From: Streptacidiphilus rugosus AM-16
GTDB taxonomy: Bacteria > Actinomycetota > Actinomycetes > Streptomycetales > Streptomycetaceae
Direction: 5' to 3'
Assembly: GCF_000744655.1 (NCBI RefSeq)
Contig: NZ_JQMJ01000004.1
Span: forward strand, 5,642,001-5,706,000
DNA: 64,000 nt
Shown here in pieces: positions 1 to 8,605 of the stretch. Under the pieces are notes generated by a model that saw nothing but the letters and a program-made list of their open reading frames with translations, was not told the DNA's origin and made no database searches. The translations under genes and the position numbers were made by a program. Position 1 is the stretch's first letter; every line of letters starts with the position of its first letter.

Positions 1-3000
1 GTGCGGCTGTTCGCGTCGGTGTAGGTGCTGGTCTGGCCCCAGTCGTCGTAGGTGGTCCTCAGGTCGGCGCTGACGTTGCCGGATCCGTCCAGACTCTGGC
101 TGTCGGTGGTCAGGCCGGTGGTCGGGTCGTAGACGGTCTGGGTCGGCGCGACGGCCGCGCCCATGCCCGTGCCGGTCGTGCCGATCACGTTCTTGATCTG
201 ACGGCCGGCGGCGTCGTAGGTGACGGTGGTGGTGCGCACGGCCGAGGTGCCGTCGGCGGCGGTGTACGAGTCCGTCTTGGTGACCGGCTCGAGGTAGGTG
301 TTGTAGGTGTACTGGACGACCGGCAGGCCGGCGAGTCCGGTGGTGACGGGCTGTGCGGCGGGCTCGGTCTTGCAGACCAGGTCGGTCCAGGCCGGCTGGT
401 TGCCACAGGCCGAGTCGGCGCTGTTGGAGCCCGCCGTGTAGTAGACGGTCCTGGTCGTTCCGACCCCGGCGCCCCCGCTGTCACTGGGCTGGCTGCTGGA
501 GGTCTGCAGCGGTTCGCCGCCGTAGAGCGAGGAGTCCTCGTTGAAGGCGACGGCCTTGGTGATGTCGAGCTTTCCGGTGCCCGGGTCGGTGATGGTCTGG
601 AGCGGGTTGTGCAGGGTCCAGCCGATGTTGTCGGTGCCGTCGTTGTAGACGTTCTGGGTGGTGCGGACGTCGACGTCGCTGCCGCCGGTCACCGAACTGC
701 CGATGCTGGCACCGACGGTGACGGTGGTCACCAACTGGTAGGGGTTGCCGTTGGCGTCCTTGTCGCCGTTGGGCGCGCCCTGGTCGTAGACGTTGTGGGT
801 GTGGTCACGGACGGTCTGGATGGCCCCCGCGGCCAAGGCCTGGTGGGCCGGCCCGTAGGTGTCGGTCAGCTCGGTCCCGTCGGAGCTGTAGAGGACCTGG
901 GTGTCGAGCTGGGCCGCGACGGCGGCGGACTGGGTGCCGGCGGCCAGGGCGGTGGCCCGGTTGGCGGCGGTCAGTTCGCGGACGGTGTTGCCGAACTGGT
1001 CGTGCTCGGTGGTGGAGATGTTCCAGCCGCCGTTGTACGTGGCGGTGTTCACCTGACGGCCCTGCGCGTCGAAGTACAGGATCTGGGCGTAGGTCCAGTC
1101 CGTGATCGTGCCGGACGGAGCGTGGTCGGCCGGGAAGACCGCGACGGCCGAGGTCGGCACGTCCTCCTGACCCCAGGTGGCCACGGTGTTCGAGTCCATG
1201 TCCGCAGGGCCGCCTGCGGCGATCGTGAGCGGCACGCTGTAGGCGATGACGGTCTTGGCGCTGCCGCCGCCGTTGGTGGCGTTGTGGGTGCGCGTGACCG
1301 AGACGAGCTTGCCGTAGTTCGCGTCGGAGGCGTTGTAGTCGTAGGCGAGCTGCCACGGCTGGAGCACGTTGGCGGGCTGGCCGCGGTCCTGGGCCGGGTA
1401 GACGGAGGAGATGCGGCCGTAGTCGGAGTCGCTCTGCGTCTCGTCGTACAGGTACATGGCCTTGAGCGGGGTGGTGATGCGCGGGTCCCACTCGTACTTG
1501 AGACGACCGGTCGAGTCGTAGGTGTAGTCGGCGACCGGAGTCTTGGTGAGGGTGGTGCCGTCCGAGGTCAGGAAGTCGATCTCGGAGATGTTGCCTGTGG
1601 TGCCGTCGTAGGCGAACTGCAGACCGCGGCAGCCGACCGCCCAGGAGGCGGAGGTGGCCGGGTAGGGGCACGCCGTGGTGTTCGGGGCGCTGGTCGCCGC
1701 GTCGGGCGCGACCATGAGCATCAGCTTGCCCTGCGTGGCGCCGCTGTTCGGGTCGTAGACGAATCCGGTCGACTTGCCCGAGCCGGGCTGGGTGACCGTG
1801 GACGGCAGGTACAGGCCGCCGACTCCGCCGGTGGGCAGGACGAAGGTGACCTGGGTTCCGGTGGTGTCGGTCAGGGTGAAGCCGGCCGATCCCTTCGACA
1901 GCGTCAGACCGTCGGCCGCGGCCTCGCCCTGACCCGTGTAGGGGGTGGTGCCGTTGCTCGCGGTGCCCGCGGCGAAGGTCAGCGTGGAGCCGTCCCTGCC
2001 GGTGAGCAGCGCGTAGCTGCCGTCGTCGGTGATCGACGCCCAGGAGGCGCTGGTCCCGGCAACAGGGAGCGACGCGTTCCAGCCGGGGCCGAAGCCGGTG
2101 TTGACGGTCGGCTTGAGCGAGTTGAAGGTACGCGCGACGCTGAGGCCGGAACCGTAGGACGCGATGTTCACGTCGGTGGCGCTGACCGCGGCGTTACCCG
2201 ATTGCAGGCCCACGGTGACCGGGCCGATCTGGGTGGTGCCGAAGTCGGTGCCGGTACCCAGGCGGTCCAGGGTGACCGTGGTCGGCGGGGTGGTGTAGCT
2301 GTTCGAGCCGTTGGTCACCACCGCCTCGATCTGGACGAGGCCGTCGTCGTTGATCGTGTGCGCCGCGTTCCACACCAGCGTGGGGCTGTACGAGTGCGCG
2401 GTGCCGCCGAATACCTCGTTGGCGTCCGCGACCGGCCACGAGGTCAGCGTGGTCCCGTTGTTGGTGACGTCGGAGACGGGGACCGTGGTGAAGGCGCCAC
2501 TGGTGCCGAGGCGGTACTGGAAGGTCGTGCTCGAGCCGATGCCGTAGGAGCTGGACGCAGAGAGGTTGAAGGTGTTCGAGCTGGAGGACTGGGCGGTCGG
2601 CTGGTCCAGGCCGCCGGTGCCCACGCCGAACTGGTAGTAGGTCGGCGCGCTGGCGACGCCGGCGTTGCTGTGTGCGGTGACCCGCAGCGAGTGCCAGCCG
2701 TTCCCCGGAGTGAAGGTGACGCTGCCGGTCGAACCGGTGGCGAAGTCGTAGCTGCCGCCGTCGAGCTGCCACTCGTAGCCGTACACGTCCGTCGCCGTGT
2801 CGGTCAGGGTGCAGGTGGTGCTCGCCGTGGACGCGGTCCACTGACCGGAGGGGTAGTTGGTGCAGGACACGGTCGGCGCGGTCGGGGTGCTGGTGTCGAT
2901 GGTGAACGCCTTGGCGGCGGTCCACGCCGAGTAGTCGTGTCCGTCGTACGCCCTCACCTGCCAGGTGTACGCGCCGTCGGCGAGTGCCGTGGTCGGCTTC

Positions 3001-4724
3001 CAGGTGGCGGCAGAACCGGAGTTCACAAAGGCAGTGGTGCCGGAGGCCTTGACCGTGCTTCCAGAGAGGATCTGGTAGCCGTACTGCACCGTGTCGCTGT
3101 TGGCGTCCGTCGCGGACGCGGACAGGGTCGGCGTGCCGGTCGAGGTGTACGTGGTCGAACCCACGACGTTGCTCGGGCTCACCGAGAGGTTCGCCGGGGT
3201 GGCCGGCGGGTTGTTGTAGGTGATCGAGAGCGACGGGTTGTCCGCGAAGCGCTTGAACTGGACGTCGTTGGTCTCACTGGAGTTGAGCAGCACGAACGTG
3301 ACGTTCGTCCAGTGCCCGGCGGCGGCCGAGGTGACCTGGTTGAGCCAGTTGAAGCTGCCCCCCACGTTGCCGCTGCAGGCCGGCCCGAAGTTGGCCGATC
3401 CCTGCTGGGTGACCTTCGCCGGGGCGTTGTTCCAGTTCGTGCTGGAGCTGATGCCGTTGGTGGACCAGCCCTGGATGGAGTAGCTGGTCGTGGCGCAGCT
3501 GGCCGAGTAGGTCTCGGTCGCGTTCAGCGAGGCGCTGATGACCGTGCTGCCCCAGATGCTGGACGGGATGGCGACCTGGTAGTAGGTGCGCTCGATGCCC
3601 GTCGGTGAGGAGAAGCCCTGGTAGCCGACCGCGAGCCCGGTACCGGGGGCGGCGTCGTAGTTCGAGGTGGTCGGGTAGGCCTGCTGGACCTCGTCCCAGT
3701 TCATCGTCGCGCCCGAGGTCGGGTGCGGCACGAAGGCCGGGTCCTCGAAGACCGGGAAGACCGTGGTCTTCGCCGACAGCAGCGAGGCGTCCGCGCTCAG
3801 GTGCAGCTTGTGGTTCTTGAAGCTGGCCTTCACCCGCGCCTGGTGCGCGTGGTTGCCCGCCGTGCGCGCGGACGAGTGCGTGGCCGGCTGCGGCACGGTC
3901 GCCGCCTGCGCGGCGTGCGCGCCCGCGGCCGCCGCAGTCGTGGTGGTACCGGCGGTGGTGGCCGAGTCCCACATGACCGGGGCAGGCGAGTTGACCAGCA
4001 GGCGGCCGCCACTGGTGTCACTCAGGTTGCCGCCCGCGTCGGCGCTGACGGTCGTGCCGTTACTGGCGCTGACGGCCTGGGTCAGGTCGGCCAGGCCGGG
4101 GTCGGCCGCCGCGGTGGCGTTCTTGATGACCAGGGTCTCCTCGACCCCGCCCGCCACCGTCGCGGTGACCTGCAGGTCCACCCCGGACGGCAGCACGTTC
4201 GCGTACGTGAGCGTGGCACCCGAGGCCGTCGGCTTCGGCAGCGCGGTCGGCCACGTCAGGCCGAGTTGCTTGCCGTCGACCGTCATCGTCGCCAGCGCAC
4301 CGGTGCCACCGCCGGACAGCACCAGCGAGGACTCCGCCGTCGCCGGGGACCAGGTTCCGTTCTTCGCCCGGACGAGCGTGGCGTCCAGGTCCTTCCACGC
4401 GCCCTTCTGCTTGACCCACTTGGGTTGCGCGAAGGCGTTGTAGGAGAAGGTGCCGTCGGGGTTGGCGAAGGTCTGCGACGCGTCGGTGCGGTAGTCCAGC
4501 ACCTCCACCGGGCTCTTCTGCTTCTTCGCCGCCATCATCGCCGCGTAGGCGTCGGGTCGCGACGCCACCGGCACGACCGCCGACTTGCCGGCCTTGGCGG
4601 GCGCCGCCTCGGCGGGGGCGATGGTCGCGACCATCGACGCGACCAGGGCGGCGGTCACCGCGACCGCCGCCCGTCTGGTCACCGGCGGGCTTATCAGCCC
4701 GCCCGCGAACTGCCGTGAGAACAC
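1..4724 (-). CDS. Secreted RHS/YD-repeat protein, C-terminus beyond the left edge
   Basis: About 1574 residues are visible; the gene runs off the window before its C-terminus, where RHS proteins carry the variable toxin or cargo domain. The GTG at 4724 is chosen because GAGGAG lies 8 nt upstream and the first 45 residues form a Sec signal (RR, hydrophobic run, AEAA-type cleavage site). Residues about 340-510 resemble a DNRLRE domain (WDEVQQAYP start, Trp/Asn-rich strands). Fibronectin/Ig-like modules follow to about 830. From about 840 (SGLSVARTFNS) an RHS shell begins, with YD repeats such as YTYDSTGRLKYEWDP near 1065 and TYDAAGRQIKN near 1508. Known RHS proteins form a hollow shell around a toxin; that role here is inference. 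A small secreted peptide gene lies just upstream. Confidence 0.9.
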   Translation of the reverse strand, partial: MFSRQFAGGLISPPVTRRAAVAVTAALVASMVATIAPAEAAPAKAGKSAVVPVASRPDAYAAMMAAKKQKSPVEVLDYRTDASQTFANPDGTFSYNAFAQPKWVKQKGAWKDLDATLVRAKNGTWSPATAESSLVLSGGGTGALATMTVDGKQLGLTWPTALPKPTASGATLTYANVLPSGVDLQVTATVAGGVEETLVIKNATAAADPGLADLTQAVSASNGTTVSADAGGNLSDTSGGRLLVNSPAPVMWDSATTAGTTTTAAAAGAHAAQAATVPQPATHSSARTAGNHAHQARVKASFKNHKLHLSADASLLSAKTTVFPVFEDPAFVPHPTSGATMNWDEVQQAYPTTSNYDAAPGTGLAVGYQGFSSPTGIERTYYQVAIPSSIWGSTVISASLNATETYSASCATTSYSIQGWSTNGISSSTNWNNAPAKVTQQGSANFGPACSGNVGGSFNWLNQVTSAAAGHWTNVTFVLLNSSETNDVQFKRFADNPSLSITYNNPPATPANLSVSPSNVVGSTTYTSTGTPTLSASATDANSDTVQYGYQILSGSTVKASGTTAFVNSGSAATWKPTTALADGAYTWQVRAYDGHDYSAWTAAKAFTIDTSTPTAPTVSCTNYPSGQWTASTASTTCTLTDTATDVYGYEWQLDGGSYDFATGSTGSVTFTPGNGWHSLRVTAHSNAGVASAPTYYQFGVGTGGLDQPTAQSSSSNTFNLSASSSYGIGSSTTFQYRLGTSGAFTTVPVSDVTNNGTTLTSWPVADANEVFGGTAHSYSPTLVWNAAHTINDDGLVQIEAVVTNGSNSYTTPPTTVTLDRLGTGTDFGTTQIGPVTVGLQSGNAAVSATDVNIASYGSGLSVARTFNSLKPTVNTGFGPGWNASLPVAGTSASWASITDDGSYALLTGRDGSTLTFAAGTASNGTTPYTGQGEAAADGLTLSKGSAGFTLTDTTGTQVTFVLPTGGVGGLYLPSTVTQPGSGKSTGFVYDPNSGATQGKLMLMVAPDAATSAPNTTACPYPATSASWAVGCRGLQFAYDGTTGNISEIDFLTSDGTTLTKTPVADYTYDSTGRLKYEWDPRITTPLKAMYLYDETQSDSDYGRISSVYPAQDRGQPANVLQPWQLAYDYNASDANYGKLVSVTRTHNATNGGGSAKTVIAYSVPLTIAAGGPADMDSNTVATWGQEDVPTSAVAVFPADHAPSGTITDWTYAQILYFDAQGRQVNTATYNGGWNISTTEHDQFGNTVRELTAANRATALAAGTQSAAVAAQLDTQVLYSSDGTELTDTYGPAHQALAAGAIQTVRDHTHNVYDQGAPNGDKDANGNPYQLVTTVTVGASIGSSVTGGSDVDVRTTQNVYNDGTDNIGWTLHNPLQTITDPGTGKLDITKAVAFNEDSSLYGGEPLQTSSSQPSDSGGAGVGTTRTVYYTAGSNSADSACGNQPAWTDLVCKTEPAAQPVTTGLAGLPVVQYTYNTYLEPVTKTDSYTAADGTSAVRTTTVTYDAAGRQIKNVIGTTGTGMGAAVAPTQTVYDPTTGLTTDSQSLDGSGNVSADLRTTYDDWGQTSTYTDANSR

Positions 4725-4813
4725 GGATCAATCTCCTCGGTGTGTGGGAAACGACGTCTGTGACACGTCCTCGGGCATCGGTCCCGGTGACGCGCGCAGC
4801 ACGAGAAGCCGAC

Positions 4814-4836
4814 CCGGGGCAGCACGACTGCCCCGG
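4814..4836 (-). terminator. Hairpin between the small peptide gene and the RHS gene
   Basis: A perfect 9-bp stem (CCGGGGCAG / CTGCCCCGG) with a 5-nt loop lies in the 187-bp gap between the stop of the 59-residue peptide gene and the RHS start. There is no U-tract, which is normal for actinobacterial terminators. It could end the peptide transcript or act as a leader structure for the RHS mRNA. Confidence 0.5.
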
Positions 4837-4911
4837 AGCCGACCAGCTGTGGGTGGTGGGTGGCGGTCCCGGTGCGGAACGCCTGACGTCATGCAGGGAC
4901 GAGCGGTGGGC

Positions 4912-5091
4912 TCACTGCCAGCCGGTGCCGACATCCGGAGTGGTCGTCGGAGTCGGCGTGGCGTCCACGTCCGCGCTGACCTGCGGCCTCGGCGCGGGTG
5001 CGGTGTCGGCCGACGACACCGCGCCCGCGGTGACGGCGACGAGGGCGAGCACGACGGCGGCGAGGCGGCGGAACTGGAGCGAGCGAAGCAT
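4912..5091 (-). CDS. Small secreted peptide (59 aa)
   Basis: This short ORF starts MLRSLQFRRLAAVVLALVAV, has an Ala/Val-rich hydrophobic core and an SSADTAPA stretch that fits signal-peptidase cleavage near residue 30. The mature part would be only about 30 residues, Pro/Thr/Asp-rich (TPTPTTTPDVG), ending in GTGWQ. The start is supported by GAGGAG 6 nt upstream of ATG at 5091. It is co-oriented with the RHS gene and separated from it by a 187-bp gap containing a hairpin, so the two may be co-transcribed. I do not recognise a family; it may be an accessory of the RHS export locus or an unrelated small exported peptide. Confidence 0.6.
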   Translation of the reverse strand: MLRSLQFRRLAAVVLALVAVTAGAVSSADTAPAPRPQVSADVDATPTPTTTPDVGTGWQ

Positions 5092-5246
5092 GACCTACTC
5101 CTCGGCTGATGCCCGTAGCTGGACGGTGGCGATGCCGGGTCGACGGTCCGCTGCTCGCGTTCCTTCCCTCGGGGTGCTCCCGACCGGCGGTGATCACACT
5201 GGTGGACGTGCCGACTCCGGAACAGGGAGACAGGCTGGACACATCC

Positions 5247-5272
5247 GTCCCTGGACTCATCTGTCCAGGGAC
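5247..5272 (-). terminator. Hairpin whose loop contains the stop codon of the 106-aa gene
   Basis: A perfect 10-bp stem (GTCCCTGGAC / GTCCAGGGAC) with a 6-nt loop. The TGA stop (complement of 5257-5259) of the upstream minus-strand gene lies inside the loop, so the terminator-like structure overlaps the end of the reading frame. Confidence 0.5.
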
Positions 5273-5577
5273 TCGCCCCAGAGCGCTTCCGGTCGCATCA
5301 GCGGAGCCTCGGCCCGCACCAGGTCCCAGCCCAGCAGCTCACGGTGGCGGCGCAGCGTCCGTTCCAGCAGCCAGGCCGCCTGCCGTTCGGCCTCGAACAA
5401 GCCGCGCGTGGAGAGGTAGAGACCGACCACGGGATCGGGGCGAGCGGCCGGATGCAGGGTCACATGCTCGATGCGGTCGCCGTCGGCGGCGCAGCACAGC
5501 ACCCAGCGCGGCGTCTCGGCCGGCAGCGCGAGGCTGCCGGGAGGCGGTGAGCGCAGAAAAGCGTGAACGAGGAACAC
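5257..5577 (-). CDS. Conserved-looking hypothetical protein (106 aa)
   Basis: A 106-residue acidic/aromatic protein starting MFLVHAFLRSPPPGSLALP. Composition is normal for a folded cytoplasmic protein: there is no signal peptide or membrane segment, and an Arg/Leu-rich helix (AERQAAWLLERTLRRHREL) sits in the second half. It lies between the RHS cluster and a divergently transcribed regulator at 5757, so the 179-bp gap upstream must hold promoters for both directions. The stop codon lies in a hairpin loop. I do not recognise a family and assign no function. Confidence 0.65.
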   Translation of the reverse strand: MFLVHAFLRSPPPGSLALPAETPRWVLCCAADGDRIEHVTLHPAARPDPVVGLYLSTRGLFEAERQAAWLLERTLRRHRELLGWDLVRAEAPLMRPEALWGESLDR

Positions 5578-5756
5578 GCTGGATCACTATGGGCGCAAAT
5601 CAGCCACCCCGACACGAATCACCGCTGGCCACAAGGGTCCTTGGACTGATGTGGCCTCGCTCCTGGATCCGGGTTGACCACGGTCGAGTCGCGGCCTGAT
5701 CATTCAGTACGGTCGCGAACCTCGCTGAGGTCAGCAGCGAACGCAAGGGGGAGTTC

Positions 5757-6755
5757 ATGATCGGCGCGTTGGGTCTGGACGTCTTCGCCGACGCGGTCTA
5801 CCGCGCGCTCCTGGCACAACCCGGCGCGGGGATCCAAGCCGTGGCAGCCTCGTCCGGACTCTCCGTCGAACAGGTCCGCGCCGGGCTGGACAGCCTGAGC
5901 GAGCTCGCCCTGGTCCACCCGGATCCTGAGGACGCCTCCACACTGCGGGCGATGCCCCCGGATCTGGCCATGGACGTCCTGTTCGCCCACCAGCAGGCAC
6001 AGCTCGCGGCCCAGCAGGAGAAGCTGACCCGCGCCCGCGCCCAGGCGGCCCAACTGGTCTCGCAGTACACCGCTCTGAGTCCGACGACCGCGACCGCGGG
6101 CGTCGAGCACCTCCAGGGTCTGGACCGGATCAGGGTCCGGCTCGCCGGCCTTTCCGCCGAGGCCCGGCGTGAGGTGATGATCTTCGCGCCGGACGGGCCG
6201 CAGACCGAGGAGAATCTTCGGGCCTCGCAGCCGCTCGACCAGGAGATGCTGGACCGCGGGATCAGGCTGCGGTCGATCTGCCTCGACAGTGTGGCGAACC
6301 ATCAGCCGACCATCGAGCACGCCGACTGGCTGGCCTCCCAGGGCGGTGAGATCCGGGTGGTGGCGACGCTGCCCACCCGGATGGTGATCTTCGATCGGGC
6401 CACCGCGGTCATCCCGGTCACCAGCGACGACACGGCCGCAGCCGCCGTGGTGCTGACCAGTCAGGGCCCGCTGACCATGCTGGTGGCGCTGTTCGAGAGC
6501 ACCTGGGCGGCGGCCCGCCCGCTCGGCACGCCCGCTCCCCAGAACGAGCACGGCCTCACCCCGCAGGAGCACGCCGTGCTGACCCTGCTCGCGCAGGGTC
6601 ACACGTACGAGTCCTCCGCCCGCCGGCTGGGCGTCTCCACCCGCACCGCCCGACGCATCGCGACCGACCTGCTGGAACGCCTCGGCGCGCGCTCCCTCTT
6701 CGAGGCAGGAGCCAAGGCCGCGTGGCGCGGCTGGATCGTCCCCGACGCCTCCTGA
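5757..6755 (+). CDS. LuxR-type transcriptional regulator with N-terminal winged-helix-like domain
   Basis: 332 residues. The first about 60 residues resemble a TrmB/MarR-like winged helix (VAASSGLSVEQVRAGLDSL), followed by a coiled-coil segment (HQQAQLAAQQEKLTRARAQA). A central domain of about 130 residues follows, then a C-terminal LuxR-type HTH from about residue 265 (LTPQEHAVLTLLAQGHTYES, then RRLGVSTRTARRIATDLLERL). GGGGGAG lies just before ATG. This layout is common among orphan actinobacterial regulators. It sits between the RHS genes (divergent) and the WXG100/toxin set (same direction, 90 bp ahead), so control of one or both is plausible but not shown. Confidence 0.85.
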   Translation: MIGALGLDVFADAVYRALLAQPGAGIQAVAASSGLSVEQVRAGLDSLSELALVHPDPEDASTLRAMPPDLAMDVLFAHQQAQLAAQQEKLTRARAQAAQLVSQYTALSPTTATAGVEHLQGLDRIRVRLAGLSAEARREVMIFAPDGPQTEENLRASQPLDQEMLDRGIRLRSICLDSVANHQPTIEHADWLASQGGEIRVVATLPTRMVIFDRATAVIPVTSDDTAAAAVVLTSQGPLTMLVALFESTWAAARPLGTPAPQNEHGLTPQEHAVLTLLAQGHTYESSARRLGVSTRTARRIATDLLERLGARSLFEAGAKAAWRGWIVPDAS

Positions 6756-6845
6756 GCGCCGTTTCAGGCCACCGCCGATGGGATACAGTCGGGCCGCTCG
6801 CGCTCGCGGAGGGACGTGGGGCGAGAGGACAGCTGTTCGGGAGGC

Positions 6846-7562
6846 ATGGTGGCGATCGACGACCTACCCGGCCCGGTCGTGACGTTCCTCAACGTGATCG
6901 GCGTGCCCTGGCCCTACATCGACGAGGATCAGATCCGCCGGTTCGCCACGATGGTGCGGCAGTTCGGTCAGGCGGTGGAGCAGACCCATCTGGACGCCAC
7001 CCGGACGATGGCCGACTTCGCGGGCGCCTACCAGGGTGCGGCCACGCAGCGGATGCAGTCGGGATGGGCCGAGATGTCCGCGCGGCACACGCGGGAACTG
7101 GTCCAGGGCTGTCGGCTGCTGGCCGAGGCGCTGGAGGTCGGCGCGGACGTGATCGTGGCGCAGAAGGCCGAGGCCCTGGTGGAGCTGGCAGCCATGGCCG
7201 CGGCCTTCGTCGCCGACCAGGCGGCTGCCGTGGCGACCCTCGGGCTGGCCGAAGCGGCTGCCCCGGTGATCATCGAGACGGGCAAGAAGCTGCTGGAGAC
7301 CCTGAAGCAGCAGATCATCCAGTACATCGTCGGCGAGATCATCGAGGCCGCCGCCAAGCCACTGTTCGCCCAGATCGAGCACGCCATGTCGGGTCTGGAC
7401 TGGTCGCAGAACTCGGGCGGCGGAGGTGCCGAGGCCGGGGACGGCTTCATGCTGCACCACGAGCTGGCCGGCGGACATCTGGACCTGCTGCGCGGGCACG
7501 CCGACACCTTCCGCGGGCACGCGCAGACGCTGCGCGGCGGGCTGGAGGGGCTCAGCTTCTGA
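6846..7562 (+). CDS. WXG100-like protein of a polymorphic toxin locus
   Basis: 238 residues, mostly helical. The start GPVVTFLNVIGVPWPYIDED, followed by an amphipathic helix ending MADFAGAYQGAATQRMQSGW, resembles the WXG100-like N-terminal domain of actinobacterial secreted toxins exported by type VII systems. Residues about 90-160 are Ala/Val-rich and could insert in or near a membrane. The C-terminus has two HADTFRGHAQTLRG-type segments. ATG 6846 or the adjacent GTG 6849 may start translation; GGGAGG lies immediately upstream and fits GTG slightly better. The stop overlaps the start of the next gene (TGATG), implying translational coupling. In many relatives this module is fused to the toxin; here the two are separate chains. 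Confidence 0.75.
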   Translation: MVAIDDLPGPVVTFLNVIGVPWPYIDEDQIRRFATMVRQFGQAVEQTHLDATRTMADFAGAYQGAATQRMQSGWAEMSARHTRELVQGCRLLAEALEVGADVIVAQKAEALVELAAMAAAFVADQAAAVATLGLAEAAAPVIIETGKKLLETLKQQIIQYIVGEIIEAAAKPLFAQIEHAMSGLDWSQNSGGGGAEAGDGFMLHHELAGGHLDLLRGHADTFRGHAQTLRGGLEGLSF

Positions 7563-8605
7563 TGGCTGCGGGAGGAGAGGAACGGGCGGTCTTCCGCGCG
7601 CTGCGCAAGGACGCGGCCGACGCCCTGCCGAAGATCGCCGAGAAGCATGCCGGCGTCGTCGAGGACGCCGCCGACAAGGGTGCGCAGAACCTCGCGGCGC
7701 ACGCCGAGAACGAGGCCAAGCTGGTCGAGGCGCTCAAGGGCAGAACACCGGGGAGCGAGGCGGAGGCCGCGGAGCTCGGCGTGCCCGGTGCTCGGGCCGG
7801 GGAGACCGCGCTGCCCGGCGGCAGTCGGATCCGACAGGCCCTCGAACCGAGGACCGGGGCGGGTGTTGAGGGGGAGGTCGGCGCCGCGGAGGGCGAGGCC
7901 GAGCAGTACGGCAACAGCGCGCTGCGCGACGGTCCCGGCTACCAGCAGGAGATCGACGACCAGGTGGGCGCGCGGGGTCTCGACCGCGCCGAGCACGACC
8001 GGCTCCGGCTGTCCCGCACCAACGAGCTGACCGAGTCGCAGGCCCGGGAGGTCGTCGAGGTGCGCGACTCCATCAAGCTCGGCGAGGGCCGGATGGTGAC
8101 CAAGGTGGTCAAGCCTGAGGTCGCCGAGGCCTATCTGGAGAACGCCACGAAGCTGGGCAAGTACCCCTTCAACCCCGGCGAGTTCCGCGGGTCGATCGCA
8201 CGTGGCTCGGACACCGCCGACCTCCGCAGCATGGACGATCTCCGCGACGGACTGGCGCTCGACGACGGCGGGGCCGGCTGGACGCCCGTTCCCGCGGGCG
8301 CGTCCGAGGCGTACCAGCTGCGCTTCCCCGCGCCGCACGGCCTGCACGCCGACCCGACTCTCGGCGCGGTCGGCGACCAGGCGTTGGCGGACCGGGTGGC
8401 CGGCATGGCCGGCCAGACCCCGGGCCGGGCCTGGGACGACCCGTTCCTCGGCACCGGTTACACCGGCGGCGGCGTCCCCGAGTGGGAGGCGGCGACCACC
8501 GGGTTCCCGCACCATGCTGAGATCTGGCGTATGCACGCCGACGGCACCGAAGAGGCCGTCGGTTTCTTCGACAAGAACGAAGGACTGTGGAAGTACTATG
8601 ACTGA
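7562..8605 (+). CDS. Candidate polymorphic toxin
   Basis: 347 residues, coupled by a 1-nt overlap to the WXG100-like gene. The first about 110 residues are Ala/Glu/Lys-rich and helical (RALRKDAADALPKIAEKHAG). The C-terminal about 230 residues are a compact mixed domain with FRGSIARGSDTADLRSMDD near residue 209, YQLRFPAPHG, and a Gly/Asp/Trp-rich end (GRAWDDPFLGTGYTGGG, then a KYYD terminus). The R-G-x-A-R-x-x-D-T pattern followed by LRFPAP recalls C-terminal domains of secreted actinobacterial toxins, possibly ADP-ribosyltransferase-like, but I cannot name the family or point to a catalytic triad. The immediate downstream gene overlaps by 8 nt and is the natural immunity candidate. Confidence 0.6.
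   Translation: MAAGGEERAVFRALRKDAADALPKIAEKHAGVVEDAADKGAQNLAAHAENEAKLVEALKGRTPGSEAEAAELGVPGARAGETALPGGSRIRQALEPRTGAGVEGEVGAAEGEAEQYGNSALRDGPGYQQEIDDQVGARGLDRAEHDRLRLSRTNELTESQAREVVEVRDSIKLGEGRMVTKVVKPEVAEAYLENATKLGKYPFNPGEFRGSIARGSDTADLRSMDDLRDGLALDDGGAGWTPVPAGASEAYQLRFPAPHGLHADPTLGAVGDQALADRVAGMAGQTPGRAWDDPFLGTGYTGGGVPEWEAATTGFPHHAEIWRMHADGTEEAVGFFDKNEGLWKYYD

Noticed and set aside
609..3608. A 999-codon open frame on the plus strand across the RHS gene
   Set aside because: Val/Gly/Arg-dominated translation with no motif; it is the antisense of the RHS frame in GC-rich DNA.
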